Assembly: GCA_936432065.2 (NCBI GenBank)
Contig: OW386291.2
Coordinates: 109,061,823 to 109,125,822, forward strand
Origin: Rutpela maculata
Lineage: Eukaryota > Arthropoda > Insecta > Coleoptera > Cerambycidae
Direction of reading: 5' to 3'
Length of the DNA stretch: 64,000 bases
The notes beneath the pieces are model-generated. The model saw only the letters and a program-made list of their open reading frames with translations, was not told where the DNA came from and searched no databases. Shown here in pieces: positions 46,993 through 58,589 of this stretch (positions are counted from its first letter, which is position 1; each line of letters opens with the position of its first letter). Both the position numbers and the translations under genes were made by a program.

Positions 46993-49468
46993 ACCCAAGT
47001 AGCACAATTAATTCCTCAAGATATCCCGAGGATAAAAATTTAGGAATTAGTAAATTCTTCTAGAGGTCTGTAAGAGTTCCCTAAGATGGGCAAATGTCAG
47101 CATATCAGTATTAAATAATACTTCCCATGGTAATCGAAAAAAGCTATTAGTGTAGAATCCTGTGAGCAGCCTTTTGCATACCTATAGAATTCCCATAGTA
47201 ATCTTTAGGATATCTTATCGCTTGCCAATATAAATGGTCCCAAGGACATCTTTATAGGATTTCTGTTAGATGTACCGCATCGATCCTGCAAATAGATTTA
47301 ATTCCTGTAGTAATCTTTCGGGTATTTTATCGCTTACCAATATAAACGGTACTGAAAACATCTTTATAGGATTTCTATTAGATGTATCAACACACACTTC
47401 TTATAGAATTGCCAGCGGCAGCTGGTGAAATATTGGTTAATCAAAATCTCAGTATGAGGACATCAGGCCCAAACCAAACCAAAGATTAGAGATCGTTATA
47501 AGATTCATCTAAATAAATCGATGATCCCTGAGAGAATTTGAATGTTGCAGTAATGTTATCGTGCATAGTATGTGCCTCTTTTGGCTAAGGCTTTCCATCC
47601 ATGGATGCTTGCCTTTGGTTATTATGTAATTGAATAACGGTGCTCGGAGCTGGGCTGATGAAGTTTAGTTTTTGGTTTTATTAGGGTTAGTGTTAGTTAA
47701 TATGGTTTTATTATGGTTGTTGAATATTTGTGGTGGTGTACACAGTGTAGTGAGTGTATGGCTCATTGTAATTTTGTTTGTTTTGTTTTTTGATGTTTTA
47801 TGGTTGTGGTATGGCACTTTTCAGTAATGTTATTAATGTTCTATAAATCCATGAGTATAAGATAATGATTATCGTCAGTGGTTTGTACGTGGCGTCATCT
47901 AGGAATAATTTCTGTAACAAACTACGTGGTAAGCAAAGAAATTTTATGCATTAAAAGAATTTCTTCTTGCGATTTCTATAGGTGTTCTATTAGCGATAAT
48001 AATAATATTTCCATTTTAATACTTTATTTGATCTCTGTAATACATAGAAAATTGAGCTGTATGGTAATTCCCTTTTAGAACTTCTAGAAGATGTCTACAA
48101 GTATTCTGTTAAGGATAATAATACTATTTCCCTTTTAATACTTTATTTGATTTCTATAATACTTAGAAAATTGAGCTGTATGGTAATTCCCTTTTAGAAC
48201 TTCTAGTAGACGTCTGTGGGTTAACAAAAGTTGAAATTCCTATATAATGCCCAGTTTACATTTCCCCAGTGCATAAAAGTTGAGCACATATAAAGATTTC
48301 TCATTTTGATTTCGGAAGGACTTCTAGAGTACAAATGCATCGATCCTGCAAATAGATTTAATTCCTGTAGTAATCTTTCGGGTATTTTATCGCTTACCAA
48401 TATAAACGGTACTGAAAACATCTTTATAGGATTTCTATTAGATGTATCAACACACACTTCTTATCGAATTGCCAGCGGCAGCTGGTGAAATATTGATTAA
48501 TCAAAATCTCAGTATGAGGACATCATGCCCAAACCAAACCAAAGATTAGAGATCGTTATAAGATTCATCTAAATAAATCGATGATCCCTGAGAAAATTTG
48601 AATGTTGCAGTAATGTTATCGTGCATAGTATGTGCCTTTTTTGGCTAAGGCTTTCCATCCATGGATGCTTGCCTTGGGTTATTATGTAATTGAATAACGG
48701 TGCTCGGAGCTGGGCTGATGAAGTTTAGTTTTTGGTTTTATTAGGGTTAGTGTTAGTTAATATGGTTTTATTATGGTTGTTGAATATTTGTGGTGGTGTA
48801 CACAGTGTAGTGAGTGTATGGCTCATTGTAATTTTGTTTGTTTTGTTTTTTGATGTTTTATGGTTGTGGTATGGCACTTTTCAGTAATTTTATTAATGTT
48901 CTATAAATCCATGAGTATAAGATAATGATTATCGTCAGTGGTTTGTACGTGGCGTCATCTAGGAATAATTTCTGTAACAAACTACGTGGTAAGCAAAGAA
49001 ATTTTATGCATTAAAAGAATTTCTTCTTGCGATTTCTATAGGTGTTCTATTAGCGATAATAATAATATTTCCATTTTAATACTTTATTTGATCTCTGTAA
49101 TACATAGAAAATTGAGCTGTATGGTAATTCCCTTTTAGAACTTCTAGAAGATGTCTACAAGTATTCTGTTAAGGATAATAATACTATTTCCCTTTTAATA
49201 CTTTATTTGATTTCTATAATACTTAGAAAATTGAGCTGTATGGTAATTCCCTTTTAGAACTTCTAGTAGATGTCTGTGGGTTAACAAAAGTTGAAATTCC
49301 TATATAATGCCCAGTTTACATTTCCCCAGTGCATAAAAGTTGAGCACATATAAAGATTTCTCATTTTGATTTCGGAAGGACTTCTAGAGTACATAAATAC
49401 AAGATATTCTCGCGGGCAGTAAATAGAGCTTCTTAAAGATATCTTAAAGAATTCTGTGCTACTTGGGT
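46993..49468. mobile_element. Element with ACCCAAGTAGCACA termini
   Basis: 14-bp perfect TIR ACCCAAGTAGCACA at 46993-47006, complement at 49455-49468. The body is made of repeated blocks sharing TAGGATTTCTRTTAGATGTA and CTTCTAGAAGATGTCTACAA, and includes the 1060-bp tandem duplication. No coding potential beyond two identical short frames (47878 and 48938) that arise from the duplication. Confidence 0.7.
47278..49397. repeat. Near-identical 1060-bp tandem duplication
   Basis: 47278-48337 is repeated at 48338-49397 with an exact offset of 1060 (anchor GCATCGATCCTGCAAATAG at 47278 and 48338). The last bases of the second copy diverge after CTTCTAGAGTACA. I counted only about ten substitutions by eye, so the duplication is young or was homogenised; an assembly artefact is also possible. 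Confidence 0.85.
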
Positions 49469-50539
49469 TGGCTCGTTTTTCACCCCTAACCACAAAAAAC
49501 ACCCCCAAAACAAAAAGAAAGTAGTCGGTCCGGCGGATTATACCAGTGTATATACTATACGTAATTTCACTACTATTTATTTACGTACAAATTGGTTCGA
49601 AAAGACGACTTCTTTGTTTTGCGCATATTTTCATTTTATATATGTATAGAATAGCCTTTGCTCCGAAGTTTCTCAGCCCAATATCTCAAAAACTATTGGT
49701 TCTACGTAAATTTTGTATAGAACCTTTTTTATGCATTTAATAGCCAAAATTAACGTAAAACCGATCATATACGAGATATTTGAGAAAAACTGATTTTCGT
49801 GACTTTTGGCCTTCTGTAACTTTTATAGCCATCCAGTTGGCTTTATGGATTTTTGAGAAATTATTTGTGACGTCAAAATAAAGAGAATCCCGCTGGAAAA
49901 TCCTAGGTTGAATTTTTTTAGAGGTTTGGAGTCTTTTTTGTATAGTGAGTGACTGGGCTATACTTGAAATTGTTAAAAAACTTACTGCATATAAAACTAC
50001 ATTTACCGAATCTGTATATGAAAAAATATGAGAGTAACGGTAGTAATCTTCATAGACTTCGTCCTTAGCATCCTTAGTAAATTGCTACACAGCGCACAGC
50101 AGGAAGGCTGCTTGTTATATCAGCTGTCTGATTGTTTGAAATATGCGGTTATATTTTATATCGTTTTAGTAATGTAATGTTATTGTCTTTAAAATTCATT
50201 ATGCTTCACTAACCGGAAGTACGGTGTTTATTTAAATTATTAAATTAAAATACCTTGTGCAATCAGTTATTTATTGTATTTATTTGTGGGAGATATTTAA
50301 ACCGCAAATCTACGTGTTATCTTAGTTTTAGTATGTTCAAGAACTGAAGTTGATTTCTTTCAACAGGATCGTATTAGCCCACGGTATCCAATGTTATTAG
50401 GGATTCGAAATGACGTTCGTTTTAAAAATCTCATAATATTAGTATTTTTAGCTTATATCTTTAAACCTCGTAAGTTTTGTCAATTGTTATAATGTATTAC
50501 ATTTATCAAGGACGAATTGGATACCTAGACCAGCCCGGG

Positions 50540-51020
50540 AATCTACCAGCCAACCGGCCCGCATAAATGTAATCTGCAGACGTATAAGGCACAACCAAAA
50601 TGATTCGGTAATATTCGGACATAATCGTCACCGGCATATATGTCTAACTGCTTATTGGTAAAGTGCGGTCGTAGAATGTGCACAGAAAAGCCTCAAGCGT
50701 CTGCAATTAATTGATAGTTTTATAGCTTATTTTTTTCCAATTATGTCAATATAACAAACATATGATATTTTATAAGAATAGTATTTCAATTCATATTTTA
50801 TCTCTAAAAGTAAAAAATCTAGAGACGTTTAAAACCGTTGCAAAATAAAATAAACACACAGCCCATCGCCTGCAAATGTAGTAAACTGCAGACGTACTAG
50901 GATAACTACGTCTGCACTTTACTCTCATTTTCATTGGTCCTATTATTCTTAAACACCCGAAGCAGTCAGCTATGCCTTATGCATCTGCAGATTACGTATA
51001 TGCAACCGGCCCACCTAGGG
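50540..51020. mobile_element. Short inverted-repeat MITE
   Basis: AACCGGCCCGCATAAATGTA then ATCTGCAGACG at about 50552 matches in complement ATGCATCTGCAGATTACG then TATATGCAACCGGCC near 50979-51011. A second palindromic core CTGCAGACGTACTAGGATAA sits near 50887. About 0.47 kb, non-coding. Confidence 0.6.
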
Positions 51021-51363
51021 GAGAATGGGCGAATCCTAAAATTGAAGCTATGAAAGACATTGGAGAGTGTTAAGTAATAATGACAATAAATCTCGGCAAA
51101 TAAAATTATTTCAGACATGTTTTAAAAAGTGAAAATAAAAACAAATCTTCTTGTCACTAAATGCAAATTCATCTTCCGAAAACTGTAAATGGTAAAATAA
51201 AATAAACTAAACATTTTATCCGACAATAGTAGTAATCAATGTAATCATGCTAGCCTTTACAAAAACTTATCGCAAATAAGATATATCGTCCTAAATAACT
51301 ACTCTTCCGACTACATACCACGATAAATATTGGATTATAAGAAAGACAATTCGCGCATTATGT

Positions 51364-51865
51364 ACAGTATGATCAGAGCATAAAATAAGGTATAAAGTGG
51401 GCGGCACTAGTGCCGCGCAGTGATGTTCGGTTGTGCCGGCAGCACAAAAGCTGAAAATTAAAAATTTTCGTTTTGAGATAAAATGCTACCCAAGGAATCC
51501 ACATCCAGATTTTCTATCCAAGTCTGTCATAACGAAAAAATTTTGTATGTGGAAGTAATTGTTTATAGAACTTTAATAATATAATATTTGAAATCGTCTA
51601 CCCCAAAAACCCATAAAACTATATTCCACACGGTAGTGGGGTGGGGTGGTGATAGAGGGGTGGTAGTGGGGGTGGATGAAGTAAAAAAATATTTTGAGGC
51701 TTTTGGTACTTGTACACACACTAAATCACATTTTTTTTTCATCCCCTTTAATAATGGTAATTTTTTCTTTTCTGATTCCTGACTACGGACCTGAGTATAC
51801 ATAATTTTCGAGTCCTAGTGCCGCCCAGTGAAAATTACTTAAAATATGCTCTGAGTATGACAGTC
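51364..51865. mobile_element. 0.5-kb MITE with GGGCGGCACTAG subterminal motif
   Basis: Left end CAGTATGATCAGAGCATAAA and right end ATATGCTCTGAGTATGACAG are reverse complements with small gaps, and both are followed inward by the GGGCGGCACTAG / CTAGTGCCGCCC pair (51399 and 51814). No open frame of note. Target duplication not clear. Confidence 0.65.
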
Positions 51866-52513
51866 AACAAATCAAAAAGAAATAAAACAAAATCAGTTAC
51901 CAATATAGCAATTATATATTACACTCTAAAACATTTACAGACCGTGATTCGACAATTATGTCTCGTCAGTATGATCACAGCTTAATAAATTAAGCTGTGG
52001 TATGATTTCGTTTAAGGCTTAGCATAAAACTGAGAAATATCTTAGCAACTACCCCTGTAATAATTACACAAAAATGTAATTATTTTGTAATTTTTCGCAA
52101 TTTGAAATTAAGACGACATCAAGCAATTTAGACATCATATTCTGGATGAGAGTACTTTTCCTTTTTTGTGCAAACAAAATGTTCTGTGCGAGAAATCAGA
52201 CCATCGCTTTCCTATGTATTTCCAAACGCTTGAAGCTTTAAATTGAAAGGATTGAACATTTTGGATATCAGATTTGTTTCTATGGCTTACTTAGGTCTTT
52301 ATTGAAGATTATTTGTTAGAAAAATGGCATATGCGAATTAGAATTTTTGCCTTATTAAATTAATAATTATTTCGTTGTAAAATCGATTCATTATTCTGGA
52401 CAAAAAATGAAGAAAACATTTTTTTCAGTTGAGAATCCGTTTTACAGATAAAAATTATTTTTAGTTGAAAAAAATGTTCTTTTGACGGCCTCTATCTCAA
52501 ACACCTTTGAACT

Positions 52514-52807
52514 CACGGTCAATAAACGGTACGGTTACCTCAATCAGCAGCTTTAGGGCGAGAGAGACGCGCAGGACGGGAAATCGAATGAAAGAGACAT
52601 ACATAACTGATTTCCGTGCAAAAGACAGAGACAAAGATGCCTGTAGTGTCTACAGGTGACGTAGGTTGTAGACCCTACCGGAATCTTTATCTCTGTCTTT
52701 TGCACGGAAATCAGATATGTCTGTCTCTTTCATTCGATTTCCCGCCCCTCGCGTCTCTCTCGTCCTAAAGCTGCTGATTGATGTAAACGTATCGTTTATT
52801 GACCGTG
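52514..52807. mobile_element. 294-bp Mutator-like foldback MITE, 9-bp target duplication
   Basis: Exact 9-bp repeats CTTTGAACT at 52505-52513 and 52808-52816 flank an element that is almost entirely inverted repeat: both ends start CACGGTCAATAAACG, and arms of about 125 bp share AATCAGCAGCTTTAGG, GGGAAATCGAATGAAAGAGA and TTTCCGTGCAAAAGACAGAG. The unpaired centre is only about 40 bp. Nine-bp duplications with long TIRs are the mark of Mutator-like elements. Confidence 0.9.
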
Positions 52808-52819
52808 CTTTGAACTCAC

Positions 52820-55010
52820 TATGATAGAATCTCGTAAAATGGGGTTTCTAAAGGAGCTGATTAAGAATATCTTACTAGTTTCTTTTCTAAAAAAAAAAAT
52901 CGCTAATACATTTTTTTTGAAAATCGACCCCTTTTTTTGATCCTAGAACTCTGACCAAAATCAAATTTGGTTACGTCTAAAGACTCACTTTATAGATGTA
53001 TATTCACCACCAAAATTTCAAAATATTCGGATGTCAGATGAGCGAGATATGAGGGTGGCTCCTCGTGTATTCATTAATAAGTTTTCTATGAATTTCTTTT
53101 CGAGGTTGCTAGAACCACAGTCATAAGTCATCACTTATCACAGATCTGCACTGATTAAATAGGTGAGTGAGAATATTCAGAAATTTAAAATTTGCAAAAT
53201 ATCAGAGGAAATACAGAGTAAATCATGATCCTCTTTCCTAGTATCATGAGACACATTATGTTTGTATTTAGTTGTATACTTATTATTTAGAAACACAGAA
53301 TGTGATTAAAGATTAGGTACAAATTTGTTTTAATAACTTCGAACTATTAATTACCGTTAGACTGCGTTTTATATTGCAACAGCATACCTTATTATCCGAA
53401 TCTATTGTTATAATTCATAGAGTACATAAATGCTATTAAACTATCTCATTAATATTCTATTTGCTAATTGTGGGCTTGTGAGAGATGTGTTGGAATCTAA
53501 CCAAACATGACTTTCTTGTGCGTGTTTATAGCTTAACAACTTTAATTGTTAACAAATAGTTAATTAAAAAAAACAATTTTTTAATCTCTAAAACATTGCG
53601 TTCCCCCTTTATCCTTATGTAAAGATATTACAATTAATGTTTGAATAATTATTGATCATTCGCTTGCAAGTGCACAGGACGTAACAAATATAAGTACAAC
53701 ATTATAACATTCTTGTTTTTTTCGGTCGTCCGGTTAAATCCAAAGATACTAAAAATGTTTTATGTCAACGACGAAGAAAAGAAAAACACATTAATACAAT
53801 TATTTATTTCTGGGGAAAAATAATATTTCTACCTTAGAAATACAAAAGAGAACAGAATTTAATAAGATTTCCAAATAATGTATTTTAGCGGTTTAATAAT
53901 ATTTTTGCAATGGAATGAATGTCTTTTTACAATGTCACGTTTCAGCCTACTTTTCCTTTGGTGCTATATAAACAATACTTCACGTTCACATATGACCAAC
54001 ACTAGTTCAGTTGCGAAACTCAGTTACTCTATTTATTTTTCTATTTGGTAATTTACTATTACTGTTTCAAACGTGATATCAATTGCCATGTGAGAATGCA
54101 TGTATTCAATGGATTTTTAATCACAAAATTTACCATACTGCATAAAACGATTCTTAAATTTTACGAGCCAGCAGCAAAATAAAAAACATAAAATTTCAGT
54201 GCTAGCCTCTGTCAAATGTAAATATAAAGAAAGATAATTTATATACAAAAAGTTTACCATTTTTCAAAAATCCAAAAAATGCCCAGATATACAGCGTGTC
54301 TTACGTTTAATGGCTCCCCCTTCATACCTCAGTTAATAATCCGATTTCAACCAAATTTGGGTCGGTATCAAATACATTATATCCTTTTTGAATAAAACAA
54401 AACTTATTTTAGTCATTGGCGTCCATTTTTATTGAGAAAAAGGGGGTCGATTTTTCGGAAAGTCATATAGGCGTTTTTTTTATTGAAAAACAAATGCAGC
54501 ATTATTGATCAGCGTGCTATAGGACCTTTATGTTCATGCTGTGTGTGGTTTTCGAATTACAACCCCCTTAAAATTGCGTTTTTTAAACATTAAATAATTA
54601 ATAACTTGGAAATGAGTTTGTTTTCATAAAAAAGTCATTCCTTATTTTCGTTTTAAATTCATTTTCTCTAGCACCTAAAGTCAGTAATACTTTCAAATTT
54701 TGTAGGCCAAGAATTTTCATTAATAAATTACCAATAATTTTGAGCCAGCAGCCCTGTAAATTATTAGGGAATTAAAAAACACGCTGGGATTTTTATTTTA
54801 AATATTTTATGTCATACTATTTTATTATTGTGTTTTTATTGCTTAGTTACCAACTACATAATAGTGTACTTTACACCCTTGCCAGCATAAAGTGCATTTT
54901 ACGGCCTGCGCGGTATAAAGACAAAAAAATATTTTTTGATTAACTTGTTAATAAATTTTATTAATTACAAAATATGGAATTAAAGTATTATGTAAATAAT
55001 CTACTTAACT
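52820..55010. other. Intronic DNA with one possible TA-flanked repeat
   Basis: No gene recognised. A block from about 54290 (TACAGCGTGTC) to 54767 (CAGCCCTGTA) has weak CAG-GTG-like ends. Its inner text (GGGGGTCGATTTTTCGGAAA; CCGATTTCAACCAAATTTGG) resembles in part the stretch near 52905-53060, so both may be pieces of one repeat family. The remainder is AT-rich. Confidence 0.35.
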
Positions 55011-55957
55011 TTATTTAGTCGAATTCGCATTAAACTGGCAATTTTGGAAGGATCCGGTGATAGCTAGATTGCCTGCAGCAAAAAAATGTTTCACTGTCTG
55101 GGTATCAAGTTTCTGTAAGGAAAAGCCAGATCCAGAAGGTATGCCTGCCAGCATCCTTGAAACCGCATTTTTTTAAGATATACTGTCCTCTAAATATTCT
55201 TCGGCAACCGACGTACTCTTCCATCCACCATGGCGCTTCAAGGTAGTCATACTGGCTCCAGCCCCTGCCAGAAGAGTTGCCGATGTTCGACGCAGACAGT
55301 GTCCTGTATACTTATCAGGATCGCTCAAGCCCAGATATTTCGCAATGATGAACGGGATTTTTCCAAATGTGTTTTTTCCAACTGCCTGTACAGTATAGCG
55401 ACCTTGTCTATAGGTTAGAAAAAGTATTTCTCTGAACAACCACGTGGTCGTAAAGATATCTAGTCTCTTATCAGCTTCAAACTGTTCATTTCGCCTTCGT
55501 CAACAATGGTAAAAACGCGCTTTTACCACGAAAACTGATTTTCTATCTTCTACGTGAGTAACTAGCATATTCACAAGTTCTTGTCGTCGACATCCACCAA
55601 ATACACCAAATATTAATGCAATTGGAGACCACAGGGGAAAAAGGAGGTATGTCACAAGATATCGTGAAGTCAGCTAGCATCGCCATCTGGTAGACAAACC
55701 TCTATATTTTACTACAAGCACAACTCCACTGTAAAAAGGCAGCACAATCCGCTAATATTCGTGTTTGAAAAATCGCACACAGGGAAAAAACGAGGAATGT
55801 CCACTAGGAAAAAGGTAAAAACGGGGGAGGTCCATGTATTTTAATTTTAAGTGAATTTAAGTGAATTATGTTTTAATTTACTTGTTTTAAGACTATCTAC
55901 AAGTGGTGTATGTTGTTCTCTTTGCATTTTTGTCGGGGACCTATTAAAAACGACCTA

Positions 55958-56263
55958 ATGGATAAAAGTGAAGGAAGTGAAAATGAACAGTATCTTGAAC
56001 AATTTCAGGAAATAATGAGGGACTGGGAAACATTTTTTAAACAGTGACATTACATCAATAAATATTCCTTTCTAACACGTCCTATTAGAGAAACAGAAGC
56101 AAGTATTGTACATCCAAGGCTCGTGTCGCACAGATCTTCCTTTAATGAACAATGGAAGAAAAGTCCAATTCTACCTCCAATTCAGAAGTGCCTTGTGCCC
56201 AAGCCTGCCCTGCACCGTGAATTGAATGAATTTTTATTTCCTGACCGAAAATATGATGTGTGA
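55958..56263 (+). pseudogene. Unknown 101-codon ORF with one internal TGA
   Basis: ATG at 55958 starts MDKSEGSENEQYLEQFQEIM and RDWETFFKQ, a TGA at 56045-56047 follows, and the same frame stays open with YINKYSFLTRPIRETEASIV, HPRLVSHRSSFNEQWKKSPI, LPPIQKCLVPKPALHRELNE and FLFPDRKYDV to a stop at 56261. The composition looks like a real, mixed protein rather than AT-rich noise. I do not recognise it. It could be an accessory gene of the element, an exon of a longer gene, or captured host sequence. Confidence 0.45.
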
Positions 56264-56300
56264 CTGTTAATATAAGTATTTTACGTTATTTGTATATATC

Positions 56301-56881
56301 CAGAGATGGCAATGGGTTTTTTCCCTCATCGGGAATTTTCCCAAAAATGGTTTTTTTCCTGGGAAGGTTAAATTGAAAAAAAAACGGATTTTTTCCATTT
56401 TTGAATTTACCGCGAATTTTAACCTAACTTTTAGACTAAAAGCTAGGTTAGGTTAGAAATTTTCCCAAAAATAGGTTTTTTCCTGGGAGGGTCAAAATAA
56501 AAAATAACTTTTTTCCCATTTTTGAATTTGCCGCCAATTTTAACCTAACTTTTTGACTAAACGTTAGGTTAGGTTAGAAATTTTCCCAAAAATAGGTTTG
56601 TTCCTGGGAGGGTTAAAATGGAAAAACCGTTTTTTCCCATTTTCGAATTTGCCGCCAGTTTTAACCTAACTTTTAGACTAAAAGTTAGGTTAGAACTAAA
56701 TCAAAGAAAAGAAGCATTAAAGTCCTTATGTTTTGAATACAATCAAATATACTTAACATATTTGGTATCAAAATGATGATCTTTTAATGACCAATGCATT
56801 TTGATAAAAAAAATATTTTTCCGGGGAAAAACCCCGGGTAAAAACCCCAAAAAATAAAAACTCGGTTTTTATCCATCTCTA
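56301..56881. mobile_element. 581-bp hAT-type MITE, third nesting level
   Basis: Exact 8-bp repeats TATATATC at 56293-56300 and 56882-56889. Left end CAGAGATGGCAATGG, right end TTTATCCATCTCTA, as in hAT elements with CAGAGATGG termini. The body is three tandem units of 121-124 bp with TTTTCCCAAAAATAGG and a TAACCTAACTTTTAGAC / AAAAGTTAGGTTAG palindrome, which places TTAGG-like motifs in the element without any telomeric meaning. Confidence 0.85.
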
Positions 56882-57590
56882 TATATATCTGTCTCCATGT
56901 TATTCTTGATCTAATTCCAATGTCAGACAAAACATTCAACAATTTGCAAGATATGAAATAGTTTTGTTCTGAAGAAACCCAGCATTACTATGACAACTTA
57001 CCTCACATAAACAAAGAAATAAAGAGGAAAATAATTAAAAAAAGTCGAAAATAGTAAAAAGGTAAAAATAAAAAGGCAAAATGAAGAAAGGAAAGCGATG
57101 TAAAACTGGACAATCTCCCTTATTTCCGTGAATTCTCATTTATTTCTGTGACAATTCCTGTTTTTCCCCTGAATAATTGGATATTGTTTGTGTTCCGTAT
57201 TTCTTTTCTGTATAAACAATTTTTTTTCAGAATGCTTTTAATGAACGGTTTAATATACTTTCATAAATAATTAAATTTACCAATACGTTAAAAGTCAGCG
57301 AGGTTTCAAAGTTGAAAAATCGTTTTTCTCGAAACTAACTTTTGTGACATACTTCCTTTTACCCCGTGGTCTTCAATTTTGTTCATTAAAAACATCTCAT
57401 TCGGTGCCTTATGAATAAATTTTAAAACATCTTCTCTAGACAGAACTTTAGACTTTTTTGGCTGGTATCCTTTTGACTGTTGCTTCAAATATTCGCTTAA
57501 CTTATGGTAATTAGCGATGTTAATTTCTTATTTACCATTAAAGTCTTCTTTACCATTGAATATTTGGACGACGACGTCGGACGACTTACA

Positions 57591-58285
57591 AACCCTCGGG
57601 CCAGAGGCCCTCGGGTTTGTAAGATTGTCGCCCTCAGAACATAAACATCTACTTAATTCCCTTGATACATAAATAACTATTCTTTTTTCTTTTCGACCCG
57701 TATCGTCAGTGTTGCCCAATTTGGCAACATCAAAGATATATTGTGGACCTTTTAAACTAGAGTTATTTCTGTCTCTCTTTCTCTATGGAGCCAATGGGCG
57801 CCTGAGAGGATAGACATCCTCTCCTCTCAGGTCGCAATTATACCTCCTAATTCAATTTACTAAATGCATTTGGGCAGTACTGACTCATAATTTTACCCAA
57901 ATCATGTTTTTCTCATAGAAAACTGTTCCTTATTATTATACCTACTTGATTTAAGCAAAGATATATTATAACGGGACAATTCTTTTAATAAAAATATGAC
58001 ACAGAACTTCATTTCGTAACATACTGAACTCAAATATCAAATTTAACAAGTATGTGTTTGCAACCGCCTATACTCATACACATGTGATTAGAGATGCTTG
58101 TGGCATATGTCGAATATACTGCTCAAAACTCATTATAGGCACAACGCAACTAAATAAAGAAACAGATAAAACAGTCAATTTTTGAATATGAACAGAGGTG
58201 TAGAGTAATAATCGCAAGCTTTAATTTAAAGTAAATTTATTAGTTACATATAAGATGGTAACTATATTCATAAATTTAACACTAA
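57591..58285. other. Region upstream of the Crypton relic
   Basis: Starts with an imperfect GC-rich palindrome ACAAACCCTCGGGCC / GGCCCTCGGGTTTGT at about 57590-57622, which may be another repeat boundary. The rest, to the Helitron-like piece, is AT-rich. The short minus-strand frame at 57528-57719 is chance. Confidence 0.35.
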
Positions 58286-58520
58286 TCTAATATATAAAAA
58301 TCTCGTGTCACAGTGTTTGTTATCGAACTCCTCCGAAATGGCTTGACCGATTTTTTGAAATTTTTGGTGTATATTTGGTAGGTCTGAGAATAGGTCGTAG
58401 GCTATTTTTTATACCCCTAGGTGATAAGGGTGGCCCTATCCAGAAATTTTCTTTTTATTTTTTAGACAAAAATTTATAATTTATATGGCAAAACAACGTT
58501 TGCTGGGTCAGCTAGTTTTT
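58286..58520 (+). mobile_element. Helitron-like non-autonomous fragment
   Basis: Begins TCTAATATATAAAAATCTCG then TGTCACAGTGTTTGTT, has the block CCGAAATGGCTTGACCGATT and GGTAGGTCTGAGAATAGG, and ends AAAACAACGTTTGCTGGGTC then AGCTAGT. This start/end pair is one I know from highly repeated arthropod elements usually labelled Helitron-like; the CTAG-type 3' end fits, but the 3' hairpin is poor. Confidence 0.5.
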
Positions 58521-58589
58521 CTATAATTTTACAGAAATGAAACTAACATGAAAGATTTAAAATATGTTTTATCTTTTTAAAATAAATCA

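Larger units (their letters stand above)
46120..49950. mobile_element. Foldback with about 280-bp TIRs, filled by a second element
   Basis: Left arm about 46120-46400 and right arm about 49690-49945 are reverse complements: CCAACTGGACGGCTACAAAA (46213) against 49830, CTATACAAAATTTACGTAGA (46326) against 49700, TTCTCTTTATTTTGGCGTAG (46165) against 49880. The interior from 46993 to 49468 is a separate element. No transposase. Confidence 0.7.
55624..57374. mobile_element. 1751-bp unclassified element inserted in the Crypton gene
   Basis: Flanked by AATT at 55620-55623 and 57375-57378. TIRs GGAGACCACAGGGGAAAAAG and GAAGACCACGGGGTAAAAGG are followed by GTATGTCACAA on both sides. Removing the insert with one AATT joins MNKI and ALIFGVFGG in frame, which proves the borders. 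The interior has the ORF at 55958-56263 and a hAT MITE at 56301-56881. A 4-bp duplication is compatible with a few DNA-transposon groups; none is assigned. Confidence 0.85.
55011..57590 (-). pseudogene. Crypton tyrosine recombinase gene, interrupted and decayed
   Basis: Minus strand. From 57560 KYSMVKKTLMVNK, then (frameshift) NIANYHKLSEYLKQQSKGYQ, PKKSKVLSREDVLKFIHKAP and NEMFLMNK (to 57379). The frame then runs into an insertion and resumes at 55619 with ALIFGVFGGCRRQELVNMLV (first catalytic Arg), TIVDEGEMNSLKLIRD, FFLTYRQGRYTVQAVGKNTF, then YTGHCLRRTSATLLAGAGAS (HxxR box), TLKRHGGWKSTSVAEEYLED (HGGW and the Tyr), and a tail ending GSFQNCQFNANSTK with stop at 55011-55013. Two or three frameshifts and stops remain after mentally removing the insert. 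A tyrosine recombinase catalyses strand exchange with a 3'-phosphotyrosine link. Confidence 0.8.

Noticed and set aside
47878..48078. 66-aa frame found twice, identical
   Set aside because: Identity is explained by the 1060-bp DNA duplication; no domain or coding bias.
56400..56700. Repeated TTAGG/CCTAA motifs that recall insect telomere repeats
   Set aside because: They are part of 121-124-bp tandem units within a hAT MITE with defined target duplications, not a telomere array.
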